Of a DNA stretch of 64,000 bases, positions 25,446 to 36,197 are shown in pieces. Within the stretch, counting starts at the first letter, position 1. Every line of letters begins with the position of its first letter. Source of the stretch: Roseiarcus sp963758335 (GTDB lineage Bacteria; Pseudomonadota; Alphaproteobacteria; Rhizobiales; Beijerinckiaceae); NCBI GenBank assembly GCA_963758335.1, contig CAVWVF010000004.1, forward strand, positions 930,001 to 994,000, given 5' to 3'. Both the position numbers and the translations under genes were made by a program. The notes beneath the pieces are model-generated. The model was not told where the DNA came from. It searched no databases and saw only the letters and a program-made list of their open reading frames with translations.

Positions 25446-25829
25446 TGGTGGCTATAGCCGTGTACGCCCTCCGGCCTGGCGGCGATCATCAATAATACAA
25501 ATATGCTTCTGTCATCGTTTTCTTGATATTCGATTGGCTCGATTTCCGCGAGCCAATGAAGGCGAAAGCCCGGTTCCGAGCTCAGCCATCCCCTCATTTT
25601 TCGTCGCAGGCAATTTTGCAACCTCAGATACGTATCTTGATCCCGAGATACTCGTCTTGCGAGTCTTGCGGCACCGGATTTTGCGTCGCGATCATCGCTG
25701 ATGAGGGCGCGTCATTCCAAAAGCCGCGTTTTCGTTGCCCTGATCTCACGTTGAAGGGCCAAAAAGTGCCGAAATCAGGCCATTTTTAAAATGAGGGGGG
25801 ATTCATGAGGGTTCCGAGAGGAGATGACT
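25446..25829. other. Intergenic region with a 9-bp perfect hairpin
   Basis: ATTGGCTCG (25,533-25,541), loop ATTTCCG, CGAGCCAAT (25,549-25,557) form a perfect stem. It is the boundary between the degraded sugar locus and the secreted-protein genes. No convincing gene: the one long frame here has unlikely composition. Confidence 0.4.
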
Positions 25830-26306
25830 ATGTCCATCGCAGCAAAGACGCGCGGGGCGGCGATATCTGGCCTCGCCGCGATTGTCTTGATCGCCGTCGC
25901 CGGCGGCGCATCCGCGCAAACGAACGCGCCGCCAGTCGGAACCGCGGAGGCGACGGCGGACAACGCCGTCCTTCTGACAGTCTTTTTGAAGCACGACCAG
26001 TCCCGTCCGCTCAGCGAGTTGGACGCTCAATTGGCCAAACAAGGATTCTACAAGGCGTTCCCCCCACCCGGCATAGAGGTTGTGAGCTGGTACGTGGAGA
26101 TGGGCATCGGCCAGGTCATTACACTTCGCCTCCCGGCGTCGCGGTTGAGAGAGGTTAATCGCGTGCTCGAGGACACCGCCTGGGGCGCATATCGCACGGA
26201 ATTTATCCGACCTACGACTACAAACCGATCGGGATGGCTGAGCATGAGAAAGCGCAATAGTGCGGCTTTGGACGCGGTGTTTGCACAAGTCCCAATGCCG
26301 AGGTAG
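25830..26306 (+). CDS. Secreted hypothetical protein, probably frameshifted near its end
   Basis: Start ATG 25,830 has GAGGAG 7 nt upstream. A signal peptide SGLAAIVLIAVAGGASA is followed by about 100 residues containing TVFLKHDQSRPLSELDAQLAKQGFYKAFPPPGIEVVSWYVEMGIGQVITLRLPASRLREVNRVLEDTAWGAYRTEF, which I recognise as a family of small alphaproteobacterial exported proteins without known function. Adding one T to the TTT at 26,202-26,204 changes the tail to YPTYDYKPIGMAEHEKAQ with a stop at 26,260, the family-like ending. The frame as written continues to 26,306. Confidence 0.65.
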   Translation: MSIAAKTRGAAISGLAAIVLIAVAGGASAQTNAPPVGTAEATADNAVLLTVFLKHDQSRPLSELDAQLAKQGFYKAFPPPGIEVVSWYVEMGIGQVITLRLPASRLREVNRVLEDTAWGAYRTEFIRPTTTNRSGWLSMRKRNSAALDAVFAQVPMPR

Positions 26307-26837
26307 CAGCCGGCAGCGAGCCCGTCATGACTTGGCGATTATGATGACAGTTGCTTTTTTCCCGTTGCACGCCTCCGGCCAGGCGGCGCGGCCCGATGGT
26401 CGCGGGCCTGCCCGCTGAAAAATTCGGGCGGGCGGCGACGAATAGCGATATCGTTTGACGCAGGTCAAATCGACGCATGGACGCGGCGGTCCGCAGCGGC
26501 GTCCCGGTCGATCGCGAGATCATTCTGCTGCTTTACATCGACGCGTTTCTGTGCGTACTATCCTAAAGCGAGTGCGGTATGGCTGATCTCCACCCGCGGG
26601 CGCGTTTCGTAATCGTTGCTACTGCGGGCTTGCCCACGACGGGGCGCAGTCGCGTCATTGAACGGAACAACCGCGACTTAATTGCCGCCGCCTCCCAGAG
26701 TTCGATTCCATCCCCCTCGTCTGCGGAAACGGAAGCTGCGTGCCCAAGGCAACGCTATTGGTGAACGTCTTGGCGACAGCAGACATGTAGGCAGACTTCT
26801 ATCAAGGGGACTCCACGTTGAGGGAAGGGGTCCGCCA
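26307..26837. other. Intergenic region upstream of the peroxidase gene
   Basis: 530 nt without a supportable gene. It presumably holds the promoter for the peroxidase operon; I see no clear palindromic operator. Confidence 0.4.
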
Positions 26838-28712
26838 ATGTCGTCTCTTTTGCGCCAACTAATCGGCCAGACCACGGTCTTGAAGCTTGGCGCGCATGTC
26901 GTCCGGCGACTTCCCTTGGCGACAATTGCCATCATTTGCACGGCGGCGCTGGTCGCGTCGGCTGGAGCCACACCGCAATCCGGACAACCAGGAGGCCCGC
27001 CAGTCTACAACCCGTATCCGCCCGGCATTCTTCCGCCCGATTTGGACGCGGAGATCGCAAGAGTTCGGTCCGAAATCCGAACCATCTTCGGTCGTTATCT
27101 CGCGCAGTCGCAAGCCTTACCACCTCTGAGTTACAGTAACACCCAGGGCGTAGGTAACCCTCCAACCCTGCAGGGTTCCGGGTATGAGGCGGTACGGATT
27201 CTCGGTGGGCTGCTGAACTACGACGAGAATATCTCTCCCTTGAGAAATGAGGCCTGCGCTTCTTGCCACATGCCCTACGCGGGCTTTAGCGGACCGATCC
27301 CGTCCGTCAATCTGACGATGGTCGCCTATCCCGGAACATTCCACTTTCGGGCCGGCAAGCGGACTGCGCAGCGATACACGTATGCACCCCTATTTGCGGT
27401 GTTGCACTTCAACGAACAGCTCCAGGCGTTCGTCGGCGGCGAGTTCTGGGATGCGCGCGCGACGGGGTACAAGCTGCAGAGTCCCGACGCCGAACAGGCA
27501 CAGCATCCGCCGGTCGATACCCAGGAAATGGGCTTCCCCGACACGGCGTGCATCGCGTGGCGGATCTCCCAGGCGCAGTACAAACCCCTCTTCGAGCAGG
27601 TCTGGGGCTCGGACTTCGACCTCAACTGGCCGAGCGATACCGAACAGACCTGCTCTACCCCGGGAGGGAATTTTCCGACCGCCACGCCAATCGCGCTCAG
27701 TCCGAACGATCGCACCAAGGCAAGCGATATTTATGATCACTGGGGCCAGTCGATCTCCGCCCTCGAACACACGGCCGATGTCAGCCCCTTCTCGTCGAAA
27801 TTCGATGCGTTCCTGGCGGGCAAAGCGACTCTGACATCAGACGAGATGGCCGGCTACAACCTCTTTCGTGGCACGGCCGCCTGCAACACATGCCACCTCG
27901 ACGGAAGAGGCAGCACCCAGACGCCCGGGACCGGATCGGATTCAAAGCCCGCTACGACAACGGGGATCGATACCAGCGCGGCCGCCAATCAGGCGCCGCC
28001 GTTCACCTGCTTCGGCTACGCCAATGAGGGCCTGCCCCTGAACCCCAGGGTCACTATCTTCTATCAGAACAAGCCGGATGCGCTTGGTTTCACCCCCAAT
28101 CCCTTGGGCTTCGGCTACAGAGATCTGGGATTGGGCACTTTTCTCAGAAGCGGCCCCGGCTCCGCCCCCAACCCAAATGCGAGATGGATATCGTTGGCGC
28201 CGGCGTCTGACGGCCAGATGCAGGTGTCGACGGCGCGCGATGTGGCCGTGACGCCATCGCAGTGCCCCACCACCGAGGCGCCCGGCCCCTATTTCCAGAA
28301 GGAGTTCTTTCACAACGGCTACATCAAGAGCCTGAAGCAACTCGTGCATTTCTACAACACTCGCGACGTCTACGCCTACAAGGTCACCTCGGGACATTGC
28401 CCGCCGGGAACGACGGAGAAAGTGGACTGCTGGCCGATGCCCGAAGTTCCGAACAATATTGACATGACGACCGGCAACCTCGGTTTGACGGATCAGGAGG
28501 AGAACCAGATCGTGGCCTTCTTGCAAACGCTCACGGACGGTTTCACGACTCCTTATCCCAACAGCGATACCTTTACGGGCGTGTGCAAGACGGGTGGCTC
28601 GGCATCGACCCAAGGAAACGAGGTCCTCATCCCCACGCCGGACCCGCTTCCGCCCTGCGCGGCGGCTGTCTGCGGTGTGGCGCCTCTGGCTGGGCCGAAA
28701 CCTATCCCGTAG
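26838..28712 (+). CDS. MauG/CcpA-type di-haem cytochrome c peroxidase family protein, 624 aa
   Basis: After a hydrophobic export segment (LATIAIICTAALVASAGA, residues 27-44) the periplasmic protein has two c-haem sites, CASCH at 140-144 and CNTCH at 349-353, with the surrounding pattern of the bacterial peroxidase/MauG family (NEACASCHMPYAGFSGP, YNLFRGTAACNTCHLDGRG, FFHNGYIKSLKQLVHFYNTRD). It is longer than ordinary CcpA (about 320-350 aa), with extra sequence between the haems, so it may be an oxidative-modification enzyme rather than a simple H2O2 scavenger. A GGGAAGGGG stretch precedes the ATG. A secreted fibronectin-like gene follows 104 nt downstream. Confidence 0.88.
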   Translation: MSSLLRQLIGQTTVLKLGAHVVRRLPLATIAIICTAALVASAGATPQSGQPGGPPVYNPYPPGILPPDLDAEIARVRSEIRTIFGRYLAQSQALPPLSYSNTQGVGNPPTLQGSGYEAVRILGGLLNYDENISPLRNEACASCHMPYAGFSGPIPSVNLTMVAYPGTFHFRAGKRTAQRYTYAPLFAVLHFNEQLQAFVGGEFWDARATGYKLQSPDAEQAQHPPVDTQEMGFPDTACIAWRISQAQYKPLFEQVWGSDFDLNWPSDTEQTCSTPGGNFPTATPIALSPNDRTKASDIYDHWGQSISALEHTADVSPFSSKFDAFLAGKATLTSDEMAGYNLFRGTAACNTCHLDGRGSTQTPGTGSDSKPATTTGIDTSAAANQAPPFTCFGYANEGLPLNPRVTIFYQNKPDALGFTPNPLGFGYRDLGLGTFLRSGPGSAPNPNARWISLAPASDGQMQVSTARDVAVTPSQCPTTEAPGPYFQKEFFHNGYIKSLKQLVHFYNTRDVYAYKVTSGHCPPGTTEKVDCWPMPEVPNNIDMTTGNLGLTDQEENQIVAFLQTLTDGFTTPYPNSDTFTGVCKTGGSASTQGNEVLIPTPDPLPPCAAAVCGVAPLAGPKPIP

Positions 28713-28816
28713 GGCAAAGGCGCGACTGGCGCAGATAAGCCAAGCGCGACTGGTTGGGGGGAGGTCAGCCATCCGTCACATCGTCCTTGCACGGGACACC
28801 GAATGAGATCTGTTCC

Positions 28817-29293
28817 ATGACGAGTCAGGTTCTGAAGCTGTCGATCGCCGCGACGGTTGGTTGCATGCTCTTCTCCACCCCAATCCTCGCTCAGATCCTT
28901 CCTCCGGCGCCGAAGGCTGCGCACGTCGAGATCACGCAAGAGCCGAGCCTCGAAATGGCCGTAGATGATCTGGCCATTATCCGGTGGACGACCAGCAACT
29001 CCGGCGGGGACGATCAGCATTTCGGCATCGTGCACTACGGGACCGATCCCCGGGAGCTGAGCCAGATGGCGAAGTCGCCCATCAGGCTCAACCGTCGCCA
29101 TCCTGAGACGATTTTCCGTGTGCGCATGGAAGGTCTGAAACCGCAGACGACCTATTACTATGCGGCGACTTCGACGGCGAGCGATGGTGAGAGCGACGGG
29201 GTTGACAGCTCGGTCTATCAATTCACCACGCCCGGTCCCGGCGAGCGCATCGTCGTTTATCCTCCGAAACCTGCCCCGAAGGGATTACAGTGA
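28817..29293 (+). CDS. Secreted fibronectin-III-like protein
   Basis: 158 residues. A signal peptide (LSIAATVGCMLFSTPILAQ) precedes one Ig/Fn3-type domain: HVEITQEPSLEMAVDDLAIIRWTTSN ... HFGIVHYGTDP ... RVRMEGLKPQTTYYYAATST ... YQFTTPGPG. This is the sequence style of the N-terminal domain of purple acid phosphatases (L-x-P-x-T-x-Y-x-Y), but no phosphatase domain follows. With the peroxidase upstream it may form a periplasmic partner or substrate. Only neighbourhood supports that. Confidence 0.75.
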   Translation: MTSQVLKLSIAATVGCMLFSTPILAQILPPAPKAAHVEITQEPSLEMAVDDLAIIRWTTSNSGGDDQHFGIVHYGTDPRELSQMAKSPIRLNRRHPETIFRVRMEGLKPQTTYYYAATSTASDGESDGVDSSVYQFTTPGPGERIVVYPPKPAPKGLQ

Positions 29294-29326
29294 CACTTTG
29301 GATTACAGTGACTTGCATTTTTCCCC

Positions 29327-29815
29327 TTGCTTCCAATGTCGAACAGAACAAGAACAATTTCTTTGAGGCAAGCGGCGCCTGTGCTAATGTGCCTTCAGTC
29401 AGTCGAGATTTCGGCGCCGGAGACCGAGCATGACCGAGGGAGCCTCATCCCTCTCCAAGAGCGTCGAGGCGCGGCTGCGGCGAAGGCGCGCCGGGCGAAG
29501 TGCGTCCGGCGCCAGGAGGTCTGTTTCGACCTCGTCGCCTCCGGCTATTCCCGCCGTCAGGTCGCGAATGTGCTGAGCCTAAGCCTCGCCACGGTCCGGC
29601 GCGCCGTCGACAAGGCGATCGCCGAACGGCCGCTCGGGGCGCCCGAGCGTTACCTCCGTCTCCAGGTCACGCGCCTAACGAAGGCGCTTTCCCACGCCGA
29701 CTTCAAGCTCGAGCAGCGCGACATCCGGACGTTCGCGCCTTACTTGAAACTCGTCGCCGCGCTCGATCACGATCACGGCCTCGACGGGCGTTCGCGAGTG
29801 CCGCCCGGCACGTAA
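29327..29815 (+). CDS. Helix-turn-helix protein, start uncertain
   Basis: Residues from about 55 on look real: CVRRQEVCFDLVASGYSRRQVANVLSLSLATVRRAVDKAIAERP is a classical HTH (GYSRRQVANVL-SLSLATVRRAV) as in transposase N-termini or sigma-like regulators, followed by a helical segment. The first 50 residues lack coding character, so the gene may start lower down or be frameshifted. It follows the peroxidase pair but is not obviously related. Confidence 0.45.
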   Translation: MLPMSNRTRTISLRQAAPVLMCLQSVEISAPETEHDRGSLIPLQERRGAAAAKARRAKCVRRQEVCFDLVASGYSRRQVANVLSLSLATVRRAVDKAIAERPLGAPERYLRLQVTRLTKALSHADFKLEQRDIRTFAPYLKLVAALDHDHGLDGRSRVPPGT

Positions 29816-29890
29816 GCCGGCAGCGCCCCGGCCGCGCCGCCGCCTCTCGCCACGCAGCGGCGCCTGCCGTCCCGCCGCTCGCCTCGAACG

Positions 29891-30078
29891 TTGCAGAATT
29901 TGGCGCCCAAGGCGTTGAAATCGCTGGCGCGCCTCTCGACTTTGCGGGTTGCTCCGGCGGAGTGGAAGCCGCGGTCGCCGACCGCGTCGACGCTTGATCC
30001 CGCCCGCTGGAGCCGATCGAAGATGCAGAAAATCAAAGTTGCAGAAAATGGCGCCCAGCGCATTGAAATCGCTGGCGC
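29891..30078 (+). repeat. Pair of ~38-bp direct repeats
   Basis: TTGCAGAATTTGGCGCCCAA (from 29,891) and TTGCAGAAAATGGCGCCCAG (from 30,039), both continuing to GTTGAAATCGCTGGCGC or ATTGAAATCGCTGGCGC, match at about 33 of 38 positions. The second copy ends at the stop codon of the glycerate kinase gene. They sit in a 263-nt gap without other features and could mark a deletion or insertion scar. Confidence 0.6.
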
Positions 30079-31365
30079 TCAGCCCGAATTTCGGGTCGCC
30101 GCCCCGACCAGCACTGCGCGGAAATCGTTGACGTTGGTCAGGGTCGGGCCGGTGACGACCTGGTCGCCGAGCGCTTCGAAAAAGGCGTGGGCGTCGTTGT
30201 CCGCCAGGCGTTCGGCCGCGCTTATCCCCAATCGCGCCGCGCGGTCGAGCGTGTCGGGGGCGACGATCGCGCCGGCGATCTCCTCGGCGCCGTCGACCCC
30301 ATCGGTGTCCCCGGCGATCGCCCAGGTCTCAGCCTCGCCGCGGAGCGCGATCACCAGCGCGAGCAAGAACTCGACATTGCGTCCGCCGCGCCCTTTTCCG
30401 CGCAGCGTCACGGTCGTCTCGCCGCCGGACATGAGCACGCAGGGCGGCGGGCAGGGCTGGCCATAGCGGCGGACCTGCTGCGCAATGCCGGCGAACACCC
30501 GCGCAACCTCGCGCGATTCGCCCTCGATCGAATCGCCGAGGATGAGCGGCGCAACCCCTGCCACCTCGGCGACTGCAGCCGCCGCCGTCAAGGACGCCTG
30601 CGGCGTTGCGATGAGATGGCACTCGGCTCGCGCTAGACGCGGGTCGCCGGGCTTGGGGGTTTCGTCTCGCTCAGCCGCGAGATGCGCCGCGACCGCCGAA
30701 GGCGGCGATATCCGGTACTTCTCGAGAATGGCGCGCGCGTCAGCGAAGGTCGTCGGGTCGGCGACGGTCGGCCCGGAGGCGACGATGGCGGGATCGTCGC
30801 CGGGAACGTCGGAGATCAGAAGCGTGACGAGGCGCGCCGGCCAGGCGGCGGCCGCCAGCCGCCCGCCCTTGATGGCGCTGAGGTGCTTGCGCACGCAATT
30901 CATCTCTTCGATCGAGGCGCCGGAAGCGAGCAGCGCGCGGTTGACTGTCTGCTTGTCGGCGAGGCTCAGGCCTTCGGCCGGCAGGCTCAACAGGGCCGAT
31001 CCGCCGCCCGAGATGAGCGCCACGACGAGATCGTCTTCGGCGAGGCCCTCGACCATCGCCAGAATCCGGCGCGCGGCGTCGAGACCCTTTTCGTCCGGCG
31101 TCGGGTGCGCCGCTTCGACGATCTCGACGCGCTTGCACGGCGCGGAATGTCCATAGCGCGTCACCACGAGGCCCGAGAGATCGCCGGCCCAGTTCTCCTC
31201 GAACGCGCGCGCCATCGCCGCCGACGCCTTGCCGGCGCCGACCACGATCGTCTTTCCCCTGGGCGGCGCGGGAAGATAGCGCGGCACGACCCGCGCCGGA
31301 TCCGCCTCCGCGACCGCCGCATCGAACAGGCGCCGCAGGAGCGCGCGCGCCGAAGCGTCATCCAT
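30079..31365 (-). CDS. gckA: Glycerate 2-kinase (GckA/TtuD, MOFRL family)
   Basis: 428 residues. The N-terminal GckA fold has VVGAGKASAAMARAFE, VTRYGH, EAAHPTPDEKGLDAAR and ALISGGGSALLSLPAEG; the C-terminal MOFRL motif region appears as VLMSGGETTVTLRGKGRGGRNVEFLLALV and AIAGDTDGVDG. It phosphorylates D-glycerate to 2-phosphoglycerate with ATP. It is last in the glyoxylate operon (gcl, hyi, reductase, kinase), completing conversion of glyoxylate to a glycolytic intermediate. ATG 31,365 was chosen over a longer upstream frame with no family similarity. Confidence 0.93.
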   Translation of the reverse strand: MDDASARALLRRLFDAAVAEADPARVVPRYLPAPPRGKTIVVGAGKASAAMARAFEENWAGDLSGLVVTRYGHSAPCKRVEIVEAAHPTPDEKGLDAARRILAMVEGLAEDDLVVALISGGGSALLSLPAEGLSLADKQTVNRALLASGASIEEMNCVRKHLSAIKGGRLAAAAWPARLVTLLISDVPGDDPAIVASGPTVADPTTFADARAILEKYRISPPSAVAAHLAAERDETPKPGDPRLARAECHLIATPQASLTAAAAVAEVAGVAPLILGDSIEGESREVARVFAGIAQQVRRYGQPCPPPCVLMSGGETTVTLRGKGRGGRNVEFLLALVIALRGEAETWAIAGDTDGVDGAEEIAGAIVAPDTLDRAARLGISAAERLADNDAHAFFEALGDQVVTGPTLTNVNDFRAVLVGAATRNSG

Positions 31366-31415
31366 GGCGCCCTCCCGCCGACCCCAAGGGCCAGGGTCGA
31401 CTTTACGTCGCGGGC

Positions 31416-32297
31416 TTAAGACCCGATCTCGTGATTGGCCATCATTTCGAGGGCGCGCACGATCGCCGAGTGATCCCACTTCGCGCCGCCATGCGCCTTG
31501 CATGCGTTGAACAGCTCTTGGGCGTTGGCCGTGTTCGGCAGCGCGACCCCGAGCGCGCGGGCGCTCATGAGCGCGAGATTGAGATCCTTCTGGTGCAGCT
31601 CGATGCGGAAGCCCGGATCGAACGTGCGTTTGATCATGCGCTCGCCGTGCAGCTCGAGGATGCGCGAGGCAGCGAGGCCGCCCATCAGCGCCTGACGCAC
31701 CTTCGCCGGGTCGGCGCCGGCGCGCGAGGCGAACAGAAGGGCTTCGCCGACCGCCTCGATCGTCAGCGCGACGACGATCTGGTTGGCGACCTTGCAGGTT
31801 TGCCCTGCCCCGTTCCCGCCGACGAGGGCGATGTTCTTGCCCATCTTTTCGAGGAGCGGCCTGACCTTATCGAACGTCTCCTGCGAGCCGCCGCACATGA
31901 TCGAGAGTGTCGCCTGCCTGGCGCCGACCTCGCCGCCGGACACCGGCGCGTCGAGATAAGATGCGCCCTGAGCCTCGATGCGCCTGGCGAAATCCTTCGT
32001 GGCGACCGGCGAAATCGAGCTCATGTCGACCACCGTCTTGCCGGGGCTGAGGCCTTCGGCGACGCCGTCCTTGCCGAACAGCACAGCCTCGACGTCGGGC
32101 GTGTCCGGCACCATGACGATGACGACGTCGGAATTCTGCGCGGCTTCCTTCGCCGACGCGCAAGCCTTGCCCCGAGACGCCAGCTCCGGCGCAACCGGCG
32201 ACCGGTTGAAGAGGCTAAGTTCATATCCCGCGTCGATGAGATGGGCGGCCATGGGCCTGCCCATGATGCCGAGACCGATGAATCCGACTTTCGCCAT
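31416..32297 (-). CDS. glxR: 2-hydroxy-3-oxopropionate (tartronate semialdehyde) reductase
   Basis: 293 residues. FIGLGIMGRPMAAHLIDAGYELSLFNRS is the NAD(P)-binding GxGxxG start of the beta-hydroxyacid dehydrogenase family; YLDAPVSGGEVGAR is the substrate-binding signature and GNGAGQTCKVANQIVVA carries the catalytic Lys. It reduces tartronate semialdehyde to D-glycerate. Gene order after hyi and before the kinase fixes the role within this family, which also includes 3-hydroxyisobutyrate dehydrogenases. 27 nt separate it from hyi. Confidence 0.93.
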   Translation of the reverse strand: MAKVGFIGLGIMGRPMAAHLIDAGYELSLFNRSPVAPELASRGKACASAKEAAQNSDVVIVMVPDTPDVEAVLFGKDGVAEGLSPGKTVVDMSSISPVATKDFARRIEAQGASYLDAPVSGGEVGARQATLSIMCGGSQETFDKVRPLLEKMGKNIALVGGNGAGQTCKVANQIVVALTIEAVGEALLFASRAGADPAKVRQALMGGLAASRILELHGERMIKRTFDPGFRIELHQKDLNLALMSARALGVALPNTANAQELFNACKAHGGAKWDHSAIVRALEMMANHEIGS

Positions 32298-32324
32298 TCT
32301 TGCTCTCCTTGTGTCTCGCGAAGG

Positions 32325-33107
32325 TCAGGCGGCCGCGGCGCGCGCCAGCCAGCCGAGCCCTTCGAGCGTCGTAGACTTCGGCTTGTACTCGCAGCCGATC
32401 CAGCCGTCGTAGCCGATCTCGTCGATCCGGCGGAACAGGAAATCATAGTCGATCTCGCCGGTCCCCGGCTCGTTGCGGCCGGGATTGTCGGCGACCTGGA
32501 TATGGGCGATGCGCGGCAGGAGCCTCGTGATGGTGGCGGTCAGCTCTCCTTCGCTGCGCTGCATGTGATAGATGTCGTACTGCAGCCACAAGTTCGGCTC
32601 GCCGATTTCGGCGAACACCCCCAGCGTCTCTTCCGAGCGGCTGAGATAGAAGCCCGGAATGTCGTAGACGTTGATCGGCTCGACGAGCAGTTTGACCCCG
32701 GCGCTGTCGAGCTCGCGCGCGGCGAAGCGCAGGTTCGCCACGAGGGTCGCGCGGACCTCGCCGGGCTCGGCGTCCTTCGGCGGGACCCCGACGAGACAGT
32801 TGAGCTGCCGGCAACCGAGCGCCTTCGCATAAGAGAGCGCGAGACCCACGCCGTCGCGGAACTCGCTCTCGCGGCCGGGAATGGAGGCGATGCCGCGTTC
32901 GCCCTTCGCCCAATCGCCCGCCGGCAGATTGTGCAGCACCTGCGTGAGGCCGTGCCTGGCGAGCTGCTCGGTCAGCGCTTCTTTCGGGAACGGGTAGGGA
33001 AAGAGATATTCGACGCCTCGAAAGCCGGCTTTCGCCGCGGCCTCGAAGCGGGCGAGAAAGTCGACCTCGTTGAACAGCATCGTCAGGTTGGCGGCGAATT
33101 TCGGCAT
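32325..33107 (-). CDS. hyi: Hydroxypyruvate isomerase
   Basis: 260 residues, xylose-isomerase-like TIM barrel: MPKFAANLTMLFNEVDFLARFEAAAKAGFRGVEYLFPY at the start, LVEPINVYDIPGFYL with the metal-binding Glu, WLQYDIYHMQ with Asp/His, and HIQVADNPGRNEPGTGEIDY near the end are characteristic. It interconverts hydroxypyruvate and tartronate semialdehyde. It sits between gcl (28 nt upstream) and the reductase, as in the E. coli glyoxylate cluster. Length normal. Confidence 0.94.
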   Translation of the reverse strand: MPKFAANLTMLFNEVDFLARFEAAAKAGFRGVEYLFPYPFPKEALTEQLARHGLTQVLHNLPAGDWAKGERGIASIPGRESEFRDGVGLALSYAKALGCRQLNCLVGVPPKDAEPGEVRATLVANLRFAARELDSAGVKLLVEPINVYDIPGFYLSRSEETLGVFAEIGEPNLWLQYDIYHMQRSEGELTATITRLLPRIAHIQVADNPGRNEPGTGEIDYDFLFRRIDEIGYDGWIGCEYKPKSTTLEGLGWLARAAAA

Positions 33108-33134
33108 GGGCTTTTGTCCCTTCAGCGGCGGCTT

Positions 33135-34911
<1,777 letters not shown>

Positions 34912-35076
34912 GAGGGTCTGCCTCCGATATCGGTCTTCTGCGCAGAGCGACTTTGCGAAGCGGTCGCCGGCCCTGGCGCCCGTCAGGATTGTCGGAGCCG
35001 GGCGATCGCCGGAACGCCTGCCGCGTCCATACCAATCATTCCGAGCTGGAATAGTTCTAGCGCTCCCTTCCTCCTC

Positions 35077-35985
35077 TTAGGAACTCGGCTTCCACCATTC
35101 GCCGCGCAAGTGCTGCTGAAGGAACGCGATCAGGGCGAGGACCTTGGCCGGAACGAAGCGCGGCGAGGGAAACACGACATTGATCTCCTGCTTCGGAAGC
35201 AGGTGGTCCGCGAGCAGGATGCGCAATTCGCCGGAGCGCAGCGGGTCCGAGGCGAGATACATCGGCAGGATCGCGATCCCCATGCCGGCGCGCGCGGCGC
35301 TGAGCAGGATCGAGAGATTATTCGACTTGAGCGGGCCGTTCACGCTGACGACGCTTTCGCCGCCCGACGCGTCCGTGAGGCGCCAGACCTCGTCGCCCTG
35401 CACAGTCGAATAGATGAGGCAATTGTGCGCGGCGAGGTCGCCCGGCGTCTGCGGCTCGCCATGCGCGTCGATATAGGCGTTCGACGCCGTCATCACCCAA
35501 GGATTGGAGCCGACGTGGCGGCAGCCGAGCGAGGAATTGGCGAGATTGCCGAGACGAATCGCCATGTCGAGGCCGTGCGCGACGACGTCGACATACCGGT
35601 CCTCGCAGTTCAAATCGATCTTCAGCCTCGGATGCAGCTTGAGGAACTCGAAGACGAGCGTCGCGATCACGTTGCGGCCGAAAGCCATCGAGGCGCCGAC
35701 ACGCAGCGATCCGACGAGATCGCCGCGCCGTTCGGACACGATCGTCTCCGTCGCCTCGAATTCGCGCAGCACGAGCTTGCAGCGCAGGAACTGGAGCGAC
35801 CCGATCTCCGTGATGCCGACGCCGCGCGAGTTGCGGTTGAGCAGGCGCACGCCGAGCCGCCTCTCGAGTTCGGACACATGCTTTGTCACGGTCGGCTGGG
35901 TGAGGCCCAGGTCATTCGCCGCGCGCGAGAAGCTGCCCGTCTTGACGACGCGAACGAAAATCTGAAGTCCGGTCAACCGATCCAT
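35077..35985 (-). CDS. LysR-family regulator, probably of the glyoxylate operon
   Basis: 302 residues. The N-terminal HTH is MDRLTGLQIFVRVVKTGSFSRAANDLGLTQPTVTKHVSELERRLGVRLLNR; the C-terminal effector domain contains SLRVGASMAFGRNVI and the AARAGMGIAILPMYLA segment. It lies upstream of gcl on the same strand with a 165-nt gap that would contain the operon promoter. Control of the downstream operon is inferred from position only. The first residues are close to those of the second LysR gene at 57,961. Confidence 0.93.
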   Translation of the reverse strand: MDRLTGLQIFVRVVKTGSFSRAANDLGLTQPTVTKHVSELERRLGVRLLNRNSRGVGITEIGSLQFLRCKLVLREFEATETIVSERRGDLVGSLRVGASMAFGRNVIATLVFEFLKLHPRLKIDLNCEDRYVDVVAHGLDMAIRLGNLANSSLGCRHVGSNPWVMTASNAYIDAHGEPQTPGDLAAHNCLIYSTVQGDEVWRLTDASGGESVVSVNGPLKSNNLSILLSAARAGMGIAILPMYLASDPLRSGELRILLADHLLPKQEINVVFPSPRFVPAKVLALIAFLQQHLRGEWWKPSS

Positions 35986-36197
35986 CTTGCGAGCCGCAGC
36001 CTCCGGTTCCGGCCGCTCCCGGCGGGTTCCGCTCCGTTTTCATAGCGCCAATCGGTTCCGAATGCGCGTGTCCCACGCGCGCTGGGCCGCCCGCTCTGGA
36101 TTCGAGATCGGATGGAATGGCGGATCGCTTCCACGCGACGCGTGGCGGAGGGACGCCGTCGGCGCCTTTGGCGGCGCGACTCGACCCTCGAGCGGCG

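Noticed and set aside
25523..25789. 88-residue plus-strand frame with a CESCGTGF motif
   Set aside because: A zinc-ribbon-like pair is present, but codon use is unlike neighbours and there is no ribosome-binding site, so I left it out.
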